DNA of 64,000 nt. Origin: Mesorhizobium_L sp035547755 (lineage in GTDB: Bacteria; Pseudomonadota; Alphaproteobacteria; Rhizobiales; Rhizobiaceae). Location: NCBI GenBank assembly GCA_035547755.1, contig DASZUG010000090.1, forward strand, positions 93,166-157,165. The letters are read 5' to 3'. The position numbers and the translations under genes were made by a program. Positions 43,066 to 51,528 of the stretch are shown here, one piece after another (position 1 is the first letter of the stretch; every line of letters begins with the position of its first letter). Below the pieces are notes generated by a model. That model was given only the letters and a program-made list of their open reading frames with translations. It was not told where the DNA came from and did not search any database.

Positions 43066-43077
43066 GAGGGCGCTGGT

Positions 43078-44412
43078 TCACGGCTGAAGAGCGCCAATAG
43101 CGGCGTCGACGGCGTCGCCGAGGCGCTCGACGATCGTATCGATGGTCGCCGCGTCGGTGATGAAGGGCGGCGCAAGCAGCACGTGGTCGCCGGCGCGTCC
43201 GTCCATCGTTCCACCCTGAGGGTAAACCATCAGGCCGCGCTTCATCGCTTCGGCCTTGATCCGGGCATGAAGTTTGAGCGCCGGATCGAAAGGCTCCCTC
43301 GACGAACGGTCGGCGACGAGTTCGATGCCCTGGAACAGGCCGCGCCCGCGGATGTCGCCGACATGGTGATGGTTGCCGAACCGTTCCTTGAGTCGCCGTT
43401 CCAGATCGGTGCCGCGCGCCTTGACATTGGCGAGCAGATTGTCGCGCCGGACGATCTGCTGGACGGCAAGCCCGGCCGAGCAGGCGAGCGGATGGCCGAT
43501 ATAGGTGTGGCCGTGCAGGAAGGCGCCGGAGCCTTCGGCGAAGGCGTCGAAGAGCCTGTTCGAGGCGAGCACCGCGCCGAGCGGCGCGTAACCGCCGCCG
43601 AGACCCTTGGCGACGACCGCGATATCGGGGGCGATGCCGTCCTGCTCGCACGCATAAAGCGTGCCGGTGCGGCCCATGCCGCACATCACCTCGTCGAGTA
43701 TCAGCAGGACCCCGTAACGGTCGCAGATTTCGCGGATGCGCCTGAAATAGCCGGGCGCAGGCGGAACGGCGCCAAGCGTCGCGCCCACCACAGTCTCGGC
43801 GACGAAGGCGATCACCGTTTCCGGCCCGAGTTCCTGGAGCTTCGCTTCGAGCAGGTCGGCGGCGCGCGCGCCATATTCCTCCGCACTTTCTTCCGGCCGC
43901 TGATAGCGATAGGCATAGCACGGGTCGATGTGGTGGCTCTCGATCAGGATCGGCTCGAACGGCGCCTTACGCCAGCGATTGCCGCCGACCGAAAGCGCGC
44001 CGATCGTGTTGCCGTGATAGCTCTGGTGCCGGGCGATGAAGCGGCGGCGCTGCGGTTCGCCGCGCTCGACGAAATATTGCCGCGCCATCTTCAGCGCCGT
44101 CTCGATCCCTTCCGAGCCGCCGGAGACGAAATAGACATGCCCCAGATCGCCCGGCGCACAGGCGACGAGTTCGTCGGCCAGCGCCTCGGCCGCCTCGCTG
44201 GTGAAGAAGCTCGTATGCGCGTAGGCGAGCTTATCGAGTTGCGCGTGCATGGCCGCCAGAACTTCAGGATGCTGGTGGCCGAGGCAGGAGACCGCCGCCC
44301 CGCCGGAGGCATCGATATAGCGGCGTCCGTCACGGTCGATCATCTCGACGCCCTCGCCGCCGACGGCAACCGGATAGGAATGATGGATCTGGCGGTGAAG
44401 GATGTGTGTCAT
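43078..44412 (-). CDS. Class III aminotransferase
   Basis: A 444-residue PLP enzyme. Fold-type I marks are DASGGAAVSCLGHQHPEV near residue 37, FVSGGSEGIETALKMAR (PLP phosphate), SYHGNTIGALS, ILDEVMCGMGRTGTLYA with the Asp that binds the ring nitrogen, and VVAKGLGGGYAPLGAVLAS with the Schiff-base Lys. GHTYIGHPLACSAGLA is also typical. It follows the RpiR regulator on the same strand by about 28 bases, and both diverge from a Liv-type transporter. The amino donor is unknown. Confidence 0.9.
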   Translation of the reverse strand: MTHILHRQIHHSYPVAVGGEGVEMIDRDGRRYIDASGGAAVSCLGHQHPEVLAAMHAQLDKLAYAHTSFFTSEAAEALADELVACAPGDLGHVYFVSGGSEGIETALKMARQYFVERGEPQRRRFIARHQSYHGNTIGALSVGGNRWRKAPFEPILIESHHIDPCYAYRYQRPEESAEEYGARAADLLEAKLQELGPETVIAFVAETVVGATLGAVPPAPGYFRRIREICDRYGVLLILDEVMCGMGRTGTLYACEQDGIAPDIAVVAKGLGGGYAPLGAVLASNRLFDAFAEGSGAFLHGHTYIGHPLACSAGLAVQQIVRRDNLLANVKARGTDLERRLKERFGNHHHVGDIRGRGLFQGIELVADRSSREPFDPALKLHARIKAEAMKRGLMVYPQGGTMDGRAGDHVLLAPPFITDAATIDTIVERLGDAVDAAIGALQP

Positions 44413-44440
44413 GGCGTTGCCCGAACCTGGATATGCGTTG

Positions 44441-45304
44441 TCAGATATGCGTTGAGAGGTCTTCGAACTGTTGTTCCATTTCGCGCACGGCTTCGAGCGC
44501 CTGCTCACCTGCTGCGGCGGCGAGCATGGCGGCCAACGCCTCGACGGTCGCGAAGGCGGGTGTCATCGTGTGGAAGAAGGAAGGACTTGCCGTCGGCACG
44601 ACGATCGAGGTGCGCGCCCGGTTAACGAGGGGAGATACGAGGCTGTCCGTCAGGGCGACCACGGCGAGCCCGCGGCGCCGGCCGTAATCGACCAGTTCGA
44701 CGGCGCTGCGCGTATAGGGCTTGACGCTGATGGCGAGCATGGCGTCGTCGTGGCCGGCGTCGCGCAGCCGGTCCGCGCCCGTTCCGCCGGGTGCATCGAG
44801 GAGCCGCGCGTCGCCGCCGGCGAGGGAATGGACATAGGCGAAATGGCAGGCGACGGGATAACTCGACCGGAAGCCCAGCACGTAGATGCGTCGCGCCCCC
44901 GATAGCACGCCGGCGGCAGCCGCAACCGAATCGAGAACAGCCGGGGTGGCGAGCGCCTGCATATGGCGGCTGAGCGTCTCGGCAAGATCGAACGCCAGCG
45001 CTCCGTCGCCTTCACTTTGCCTGCGGGCCAGAAGGGCTTCCGCTTTGCTGGAGAATTCCGCCTCGCCGCGTCGAATTCGTTCGGCATAGACGCCGCGCAG
45101 GCTGTCATAACCGTCGAAACCCATGCGCTGCGCAAGCCGCGTCATCGATGCCGGCGCGACGCCGGCCTTCCTCGCCTGCTCGCGCATCGATAAGAGCGCG
45201 ACGTCGCGCGGATTGTCCAGCACCCATTGCGCCGCCATCCTGATCCGCCGCGGCATGGCGTCGAATTCGGCCAACAGACGGGAGCGAAGCGTCGGTTCGA
45301 GCAT
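44441..45304 (-). CDS. MurR/RpiR family transcriptional regulator
   Basis: A 287-residue regulator. The N-terminal HTH_6 domain (residues ~1-80) contains MPRRIRMAAQWVLDNPRDVA and RKAGVAPASMTRLAQRMGFD. The C-terminal SIS domain (about 125-250) has ARRIYVLGFRSSYPVACHFA and DAMLAISVKPYTRSAVELVD. SIS domains usually bind phosphosugars, but RpiR members next to Liv transporters and aminotransferases are common. It is divergent from the Liv operon across a 105-base gap. Confidence 0.9.
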   Translation of the reverse strand: MLEPTLRSRLLAEFDAMPRRIRMAAQWVLDNPRDVALLSMREQARKAGVAPASMTRLAQRMGFDGYDSLRGVYAERIRRGEAEFSSKAEALLARRQSEGDGALAFDLAETLSRHMQALATPAVLDSVAAAAGVLSGARRIYVLGFRSSYPVACHFAYVHSLAGGDARLLDAPGGTGADRLRDAGHDDAMLAISVKPYTRSAVELVDYGRRRGLAVVALTDSLVSPLVNRARTSIVVPTASPSFFHTMTPAFATVEALAAMLAAAAGEQALEAVREMEQQFEDLSTHI

Positions 45305-45343
45305 GGGATCAATCTATGCTCCCCTTATTAGACTTGCAATAAA

Positions 45344-45379
45344 TGTTTCAAAAAGCCGATAATGAGTGTAGTGTTTCAA
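45344..45379. promoter_or_regulatory. Direct repeats in the RpiR / Liv operon intergenic region
   Basis: TGTTTCAA occurs twice, at 45344-45351 and 45372-45379, 28 bases apart and in the same orientation, within the 105-base divergent promoter gap. They could be an RpiR operator. This is inferred only from repetition and position. Confidence 0.3.
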
Positions 45380-45409
45380 TATTGTCTCATAAGCAGGGAG
45401 GAAACGCGC

Positions 45410-46636
45410 ATGAGAAAATGCGTCAGCATCTATCTGGGAGGGCTGGCCGCGCTGGCATTGACGGCGCTGCCACTGGCAACCCTGGAGGCATCGGCGGCCG
45501 AGCCGATCGCCATCGGCTGGGTCGGGCCGCTGTCGCCGCCTGGCAACTATGCCGGCGGTCAGGAAATGGAATGGGCTGTCCAACTCGAGGTCGATGAGAT
45601 CAACAAGGCGGGCGGCGTTCTCGGCCGACCATTGAAGGTGACGTATGAGGACACCAAGGGACAGCCGGCCGAGGGAAGCGCCGCGGCCGTCCGGCTGATC
45701 ACCAAGGACAATGTCTCGGCGATCATCGGCGAGTTCCACTCCTCGGTCGCGCTTGCCGAGATCGACGAGGCCCATAAATACCACGTTCCGTGGATCGGCA
45801 CGGATGTCTGGGCCGATGCTATCACGGCCAAGCAATATCCGGAGGTTTTCCGCCTCTCGCCGGCCAACTCCCTTGTTTACGTCAAGGCAGCGGACTGGTC
45901 GGCCGAGCATTTCAAGAATATCGCCATCGTTGCCGAGAACACGGATTTCGGCCAGGGCGGCGCCAAGGTCATCGCCGACGAACTGAAGGCGAAGAACGTC
46001 CCGCACACGCTCGTGACGATCGATCTCAACCAGCAGGATTTCACGCCGGCGCTCCTGCGCCTCATGCAGCAGAATCCGAAACCGGACGCGATCCAGATGG
46101 TCGTCGCCGGACAGGCGCAATACCAGCTCGTCAAGCAGGCTTGCCAGCTCGGCTTCGCGCCGACGGCGGATACCGCCTTGATCGGCTCTTCCGGCCTCCT
46201 TCAGAAGGAAGTCTGGGAGGTCGACGGCAAATGCGCCAAGAACCTTCTCATCGTCAACATAGGCCAGCCGAAGAACCAGTGGAACGACAAGGCGAAGGCG
46301 TTCGTCAAGGCCTTCACCGAGCGCTACAAGCGAGCCCCAACCGGCGTCGCCATGGAAGCCTATGATACGCTCGGCGTCGCCGTTGCCGCCATCGAGAAGG
46401 CCGGTTCCGCTGACCGGACCGCGATCATAAAAGGCATGGAGGAAATCAAGTATGAGGGCGTCAACGCCACATACAGTTTCCCGACGACGAAAGATCCGGC
46501 CTGGGCCTATCATCAGTTCATGGACGTGCCTTTTACCATCATCCAGTACACGGAAATGAACCAAGCGCCGGAAAGCGCCGCCGTTCTCTATCCGAAGAAA
46601 TGGGCAACGACGGACAAGATCGCGCCGCAGAAATGA
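45410..46636 (+). CDS. Liv-type ABC transporter substrate-binding protein
   Basis: A 408-residue periplasmic binding protein (Peripla_BP_6). The Sec signal peptide spans residues 1-28 (MRKCVSIYLGGLAALALTAL, then ASA|AEP). The mature protein starts IAIGWVGPLSPPGNYAGGQE and includes TDFGQGGAKVIADELKAKNV and an EAYDTLGVAVAAIEKAG end block. GGGAGG lies 9 bases before the ATG. It is the first gene of the plus-strand Liv operon; the ligand is unknown. Confidence 0.92.
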   Translation: MRKCVSIYLGGLAALALTALPLATLEASAAEPIAIGWVGPLSPPGNYAGGQEMEWAVQLEVDEINKAGGVLGRPLKVTYEDTKGQPAEGSAAAVRLITKDNVSAIIGEFHSSVALAEIDEAHKYHVPWIGTDVWADAITAKQYPEVFRLSPANSLVYVKAADWSAEHFKNIAIVAENTDFGQGGAKVIADELKAKNVPHTLVTIDLNQQDFTPALLRLMQQNPKPDAIQMVVAGQAQYQLVKQACQLGFAPTADTALIGSSGLLQKEVWEVDGKCAKNLLIVNIGQPKNQWNDKAKAFVKAFTERYKRAPTGVAMEAYDTLGVAVAAIEKAGSADRTAIIKGMEEIKYEGVNATYSFPTTKDPAWAYHQFMDVPFTIIQYTEMNQAPESAAVLYPKKWATTDKIAPQK

Positions 46637-46724
46637 GCGGAACAATGATCAGCCATGGCCGGCGGAATGTCGGCCATGGCACCGTCCAGCCTCTCTGTTC
46701 AACGATCAAGCGAAACGCCGGATC

Positions 46725-47624
46725 ATGAGCTATTTCTTCCTGCTGACCGTCAACGGCCTCGTGATCGGCCTGATCTACGCGCTAATCGCCGCAGGCCTGA
46801 CGCTGGTTTTCTCGGTGCTGAAGGTCGTCAATTTCGGCCACGGCACGCTCTATATGCTGGGAGGCTACGCTTCCTATTACATCATCCAGTGGCTCGGCGT
46901 GCCGCCGCTTCTCGGCGTCGTCGGCGCGATGGTCCTGCTCTTCCTCTTCGGCATCGCCTTCGAGCGGCTGGTCATCGCGCCGATGTATACCGACAAGGTG
47001 GAGCGCAAGGACGAATACGCCATCATCGTCACCTTCGGCCTGACCATCCTCTTGTCCAATCTCGGCCTCGTGGTCTTCGGCCCCTTCGCCAAATCGCCGC
47101 CCGCCTTCATGACCGGCGCGCTTGTCGCCGGGCCGCTGATCCTGCCCTATGACCGGCTGATCGCGGCGGTCGTCGCCGTGCTTCTCCTTGCCGGCCTGAC
47201 GCTTTTCCTGAAGAAGACATCGCTCGGCCAGGCGCTCGACGCGGTGAGCCAAAGTCGGGAATCGGCGGCCGTGATCGGCATCAATCCGCAGCGCATGTAT
47301 ACGATCGCCTTCGGTCTCGGCTCGGCGCTTGCCGGCGGCGCCGGCGCGCTGATCGCGCCGATCTTCTCGCTGTCGCCGTCGATGGGCGAACTGCCTGTGG
47401 TGCAGGCTTTCATCATCATCGTCATAGGCGGCATGGGTTCCGTCGGCGGCAGCATCATCGGCGGCATATTGCTCGGCTTGGTGCAGGGCCTCGGCGTCGG
47501 CTACCTGCCGGACCCGAACCGGGCGCTCGCCTACACGCAGGCCTTCGGGGCGCTGCTCCTCGTCGTGACGCTGCTCGTCCGGCCGACAGGCCTGTTCGGT
47601 CGGTCGCATCTGAGGCTCGAATAA
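46725..47624 (+). CDS. Liv-type ABC transporter permease (LivH-like)
   Basis: A 299-residue permease with about eight membrane segments. Family blocks are VNGLVIGLIYALIAAGLTLV, VVNFGHGTLYMLGGYASYYI, AVSQSRESAAVIGINPQRMY (ATPase contact) and IIVIGGMGSVGGSIIGGILL. It lies 88 bases after the binding-protein gene and 2 bases before livM. Confidence 0.93.
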   Translation: MSYFFLLTVNGLVIGLIYALIAAGLTLVFSVLKVVNFGHGTLYMLGGYASYYIIQWLGVPPLLGVVGAMVLLFLFGIAFERLVIAPMYTDKVERKDEYAIIVTFGLTILLSNLGLVVFGPFAKSPPAFMTGALVAGPLILPYDRLIAAVVAVLLLAGLTLFLKKTSLGQALDAVSQSRESAAVIGINPQRMYTIAFGLGSALAGGAGALIAPIFSLSPSMGELPVVQAFIIIVIGGMGSVGGSIIGGILLGLVQGLGVGYLPDPNRALAYTQAFGALLLVVTLLVRPTGLFGRSHLRLE

Positions 47625-47626
47625 GA

Positions 47627-48622
47627 ATGCGACCGATGCCCCGCCTCTCTTTCTCGCATGCGGTCCAGGCGCTGCTCCTCGCGGTCGCGGTGCTGTTGCC
47701 GCTTGTCGTCGGCGCCTACTGGACCCATGTCGGCGCGATTGCATGGTATTACGCGCTGCTGGCGGCGAGTTGGGCGCTGCTCGCCGGCTATGCCGGGCAG
47801 TTCTCCTTCGCGCATATGGCCTTCGCTGCGCTCGGCGGCTATGCCTCGGCGCTGTTCGTCGAGAAACTCGGCCTGCCGCTGCCGCTGGCTATCATCCTTG
47901 CCCTTTTTCTCGCGATGGTGATGGGCGCCCTGATCGCCGCGCTCGTTCTCAGGCTGTCGGGTCCCTATCTCGCGCTTTTCACGCTTGCCATCTCAGAGAT
48001 CTTCCGTCTCGTCCTGGTGGCCGAGGACGAGATCACGCGCGGCATGCTGGGCCTCGAAGTGCCAGGCTTCTTCCCCGGCTCATCCGACCGGCCCTATTAT
48101 TATCTCGGGCTTGCGCTCGTCGTCCTTTGCGTGCTCGGCATGAACATGCTGCTTTCGACGCGTGTCGGACTTTTCCTGAGAGCGATCCGCGAGGACGAGG
48201 GGGCGGCCAGGACCAGCGGCATCGACACGACGCGCTACAAGATCCTGGTCTTCGTCGTCACCAGCGGCATTGCCGCGCTCGCCGGCACCTATTACGGCCA
48301 TTTCATCGGCATTCTGACGCCCAATATCGCCATCCTGCCGGAAATGGGACTGGTCATCGCCATGGCGGTCATCGGCGGCATCGAGAGCCTGCCGGGTGCG
48401 GTGATCGGCGCCGTCGTCGTCTATCTCCTGTCGGAATCGCTTCGCTCTTACGGCGAATGGCGCTTCGTGCTCCTCGGCCTGGTGCTGATCCTCGTGCAGC
48501 GATTCGCGCAGAACGGTCTTTTCCCGTTCATCGAGCGGCTGGGGAGGAAGCAGCGTCCGGCGCCGGCGCTCAAGGCCGCGCCCGTCCCGGCCAACTCGGT
48601 GGAGGACGGTCATGCCGGCTGA
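47627..48622 (+). CDS. Liv-type ABC transporter permease (LivM-like)
   Basis: A 331-residue permease. Characteristic blocks are LAGYAGQFSFAHMAFAALGG, VLRLSGPYLALFTLAISEIF and the contact loop IREDEGAARTSGIDTTRYKI, then AMAVIGGIESLPGAVIGAVV. The C-terminal tail is Ala/Pro-rich and cytoplasmic. It overlaps livG by 11 bases. Confidence 0.93.
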   Translation: MRPMPRLSFSHAVQALLLAVAVLLPLVVGAYWTHVGAIAWYYALLAASWALLAGYAGQFSFAHMAFAALGGYASALFVEKLGLPLPLAIILALFLAMVMGALIAALVLRLSGPYLALFTLAISEIFRLVLVAEDEITRGMLGLEVPGFFPGSSDRPYYYLGLALVVLCVLGMNMLLSTRVGLFLRAIREDEGAARTSGIDTTRYKILVFVVTSGIAALAGTYYGHFIGILTPNIAILPEMGLVIAMAVIGGIESLPGAVIGAVVVYLLSESLRSYGEWRFVLLGLVLILVQRFAQNGLFPFIERLGRKQRPAPALKAAPVPANSVEDGHAG

Positions 48623-49349
48623 TCATTCCTTCATCTCGGTCGGCGGCCTTGCGAAGCATTTCGGCGGCATCCATGCGGTCCAGGACCTCAGTTTCGGCCT
48701 AGACCGCCGCGAGATCGTCGGGCTGATCGGACCGAACGGTTCCGGCAAGACGACGACGATCAACATGCTGACCGGCGTGCTGAGGCCGGATGACGGCACC
48801 ATTGCGGTCGATGGCGTCGACATGGCGCGCTCCCCTGCGCATCATTTCGCCCGCTCCGGCATCGCCCGCACCTTCCAGGTGCCGCGGCTGTTCCGCCGCA
48901 TGACGGTGATGGAGAACCTGATGGTGCCGGCGCTCTCCGATCCGTCCGAGCGCCGTGCGAGCGCTACCCTGCGCGCAAGGGAAATCCTCGCCTTCCTGCG
49001 GCTTGACCACCTCGCGGACGACTATGCCCGCGCCCTTTCGGGCGGCCAGCAGAAGCTTCTGGAGCTTGGCCGCGCGCTGATGCTGAAACCGCGCCTGCTG
49101 TTGCTCGACGAACCCTTCGCCGGTGTCCATCCGCGCCTGCTCGAACAGATCATCGACCATATCAGGAGCCTCAACCGCGACGGCCACACCATCGTCGTGG
49201 TCGATCACAATCTGGAAGCGATCCAGTCGGTCGTCAGCCGCACCATCGTCATGACGCGCGGCCGCAAGATCGCCGACGGCGCCGTCGCGGAGGTGCTGCA
49301 GGATCCCGAAGTCGTGCGCGCCTATACCGGCGCCCGTGCAAAGCAGTGA
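48612..49349 (+). CDS. Liv-type ABC transporter ATPase (LivG-like)
   Basis: A 245-residue ATPase. Walker A LIGPNGSGKTTTINMLTG, the LivG segment GIARTFQVPRLFRRMTV, signature LSGGQQKLLELGRAL, Walker B LLLLDEPFAGVHP and switch VVDHNLEAI are all present. The start lies within the last codons of livM. Confidence 0.93.
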   Translation: MPADHSFISVGGLAKHFGGIHAVQDLSFGLDRREIVGLIGPNGSGKTTTINMLTGVLRPDDGTIAVDGVDMARSPAHHFARSGIARTFQVPRLFRRMTVMENLMVPALSDPSERRASATLRAREILAFLRLDHLADDYARALSGGQQKLLELGRALMLKPRLLLLDEPFAGVHPRLLEQIIDHIRSLNRDGHTIVVVDHNLEAIQSVVSRTIVMTRGRKIADGAVAEVLQDPEVVRAYTGARAKQ

Positions 49350-49356
49350 GGACGGG

Positions 49357-50136
49357 ATGACCGAAGCCACGCTCGCATCATCGCCTCCACGCTGGACCGA
49401 AGCGGCGCCGCTTCTCTCCTGCGAGCATCTGGTCGCTGGCTATACCGAGGACATCAATATCCTGCGGGACATTTCGGTGAAGGTCTGGCCGGGGCGCATC
49501 TCCTGCGTCGTCGGGCCGAACGGCACCGGCAAGTCGACACTCCTGAAGGCTTTGTTCGGTTTTCTCAAGCCGGCGAGCGGCACGGTCCGCATGGGCGGCA
49601 ACGATATCACTGCGAGCGCTCCCTATCGTATGCTCGGCCTCGGCATCGCCTATTTGCCGCAGCGGCCAAGCCTTTTTCCCTATCTCTCGGTGGAATCGAA
49701 CCTGAAACTCGGCCTCTGGCACGCCAGGCCGAAGAAGTCCGTTCTCGCGGCCAAGCTGGACGATGTTTATCAGCGCTTTCCCGTGATCCGCGAAAAGCGG
49801 GGGCAGCAGGCGGGCCAGCTTTCCGGCGGACAGCAGCGCCAGGTCGAGATCGCCCGCAGCCTGATGACCGACCCTTCGGTCTATCTGATCGACGAGCCGA
49901 CGGCCGGCGTTGATCCACAGACGAGTGGCACGATCTACGAGATCGTCGAAAGCCTTGCCAAGAATCTCGGCAAGGCCGTGCTGCTGGTCGACCAGGATAT
50001 CCGCGCCGCGCTTGCCATCACCGACTATGTCTATGTGGTGAAGACCGGCAGCGTCTTCTCGGAGGGTGCGCGCGAGGATTTCGGCACCGATACGAATGCG
50101 CTTGTCGCGCGCTGGCTCTATGCGAGCGGCGAATGA
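49357..50136 (+). CDS. Liv-type ABC transporter ATPase (LivF-like)
   Basis: A 259-residue ATPase. Walker A VVGPNGTGKSTLLKALFG, the LivF-type loop IAYLPQRPSLFPYLSVESNL, signature LSGGQQRQVEIARSL, Walker B VYLIDEPTAGVDP and the VDQD switch are present. The ATG at 49357 follows GAGGACGG; a GTG at 49336 would overlap livG. It completes the transport part of the operon. Confidence 0.93.
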   Translation: MTEATLASSPPRWTEAAPLLSCEHLVAGYTEDINILRDISVKVWPGRISCVVGPNGTGKSTLLKALFGFLKPASGTVRMGGNDITASAPYRMLGLGIAYLPQRPSLFPYLSVESNLKLGLWHARPKKSVLAAKLDDVYQRFPVIREKRGQQAGQLSGGQQRQVEIARSLMTDPSVYLIDEPTAGVDPQTSGTIYEIVESLAKNLGKAVLLVDQDIRAALAITDYVYVVKTGSVFSEGAREDFGTDTNALVARWLYASGE

Positions 50137-50146
50137 TGGAGACCTT

Positions 50147-50710
50147 ATGAACGAATTCCCGCGTCCGCCGCTTCTGGACGAAGCGAACCTGTCGCCGGCG
50201 CAGCAAGTGGTCTTCGACGCCATCCGTTCCGGCCCGCGCGGGATCGTCGAGGGGCCGCTCAGGGTCTGGCTGCAATCGGCGGACCTCGCCGACAAGGCGC
50301 AGGCGCTTGGCGCGTTCTGCCGCTATGGCACATCGCTGCCGCCGCGCCTTTCCGAGCTGGCGATCCTGGTGACGGGCGCGTTCTGGAAAGCCGGCTTTGA
50401 ATGGGCCGTGCATGCGCCGATCGCCATCCGTGCCGGTCTTTCAGAAGAGGTGGTGGAGGCGCTCAGGAAAGGGGTTCGGCCGGATTTCGCCGAGGAGGAC
50501 GCGGCCGTCGTCTACGGTTTCTCCAGGGAACTCCATGAGAACCATCGCGTGAGCGACGCCACCTACCGCCGCGCCTGCGCTATCCTTTCCCCCAGGACCG
50601 TTGTCGAGCTGGTCGGTCTGCTCGGCTATTACACGCTGATCTCGATGACGATCAACGCGTTCAACATCCCGCTGCCGGAAGGTGTTTCCGATCCCTTTGC
50701 GGGAGTGTGA
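50147..50710 (+). CDS. Carboxymuconolactone decarboxylase family protein
   Basis: A 187-residue AhpD-like fold protein. The core SELAILVTGAFWKAGFEWAV and HAPIAIRAGLSEEVVEAL matches the CMD family, but the CxxC pair of AhpD peroxidases is absent (FEWAVH instead), so it is the decarboxylase-like or 4-carboxymuconolactone-related branch. It starts 10 bases after livF and likely belongs to the operon, which suggests that the transported compound is an aromatic or cyclic acid or amide. The reaction is unknown. Confidence 0.87.
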   Translation: MNEFPRPPLLDEANLSPAQQVVFDAIRSGPRGIVEGPLRVWLQSADLADKAQALGAFCRYGTSLPPRLSELAILVTGAFWKAGFEWAVHAPIAIRAGLSEEVVEALRKGVRPDFAEEDAAVVYGFSRELHENHRVSDATYRRACAILSPRTVVELVGLLGYYTLISMTINAFNIPLPEGVSDPFAGV

Positions 50711-50810
50711 TCACCTGCACTGGACTGTTCTGCAAGCGGGTTTCCTTTGCCGGCAAAGCACGATCCAGAACGTCTGCATAAATGTTTAGCGCAGGGAAGG
50801 ACAGGCGCGC

Positions 50811-51434
50811 TCACGAGGCCGAATGTCTCTTCTGCATGAGGTGAGCTACCGCTTCGGCCATCTCGTCACCCTCGGCGCGGAGCCCGTTCAAGATCGTCTC
50901 CAGATCGGCCGGCTTGTTTTGGCTGAGTTTCTCCATGCATTCGACCCGGCAAGGACCGATGCGGAAGGCGACGATGCCGCCGAGAAGACGCTCGACGAGA
51001 TCGGTCGGCGCGTCTGAAAGTTTCCAGGGTCTTTCAGCGCGCGCCTCGAACGTATCGACGGTGCGTTCAAGCACCTCGTACATACCTGCTCGATCGGTAA
51101 TCATCGAAATCGGCCCGCGCAGTTGCAGCCCGATATAGTTCCACGTTGGTACGTTGATCGGACTGCCATACCAGCGCGGCGAGATATAGCTGCTGGGGCT
51201 GTTCACCACGACGAGCACATCTTGCCCGTTTTTGAGCGCTGCGGCATGCGCATTGCGGGCCGCCATGTGGCTGATGACGGCGACATCCGTTGAGCTGTCA
51301 TCCAGAATGAAGGGAAGTGAGGTGGCGTGCAGCGCGCCGTCGTGACCCGAAATCAATGTTCCAAATGGGTAGCTGTGTAGCCAATCGGCAGCCGAATTTT
51401 CGTCGATGTTCGCGAAATGTGTGGGCACATACAT
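50811..51434 (-). CDS. FMN-binding negative regulator, PaiB family
   Basis: A 207-residue split-barrel flavin-binding protein of the PaiB/FMN_bind_2 family. It begins MYVPTHFANIDENSAADWLH and contains SYISPRWYGSPINVPTWNYI, the family signature with the conserved Trp and Tyr. In Bacillus PaiB is linked to negative control of sporulation and degradative enzymes; the role in alphaproteobacteria is unknown. It is divergent from the esterase gene, with 94 bases between the starts. Confidence 0.87.
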   Translation of the reverse strand: MYVPTHFANIDENSAADWLHSYPFGTLISGHDGALHATSLPFILDDSSTDVAVISHMAARNAHAAALKNGQDVLVVVNSPSSYISPRWYGSPINVPTWNYIGLQLRGPISMITDRAGMYEVLERTVDTFEARAERPWKLSDAPTDLVERLLGGIVAFRIGPCRVECMEKLSQNKPADLETILNGLRAEGDEMAEAVAHLMQKRHSAS

Positions 51435-51528
51435 GGTTTAAAACGGCCTTCCCCGATGAATTTACACTTGCCTGATGCACAGATTGCATTTTATCATTAA
51501 ATAACACAATCGGAAACGCAAGCAGGCG

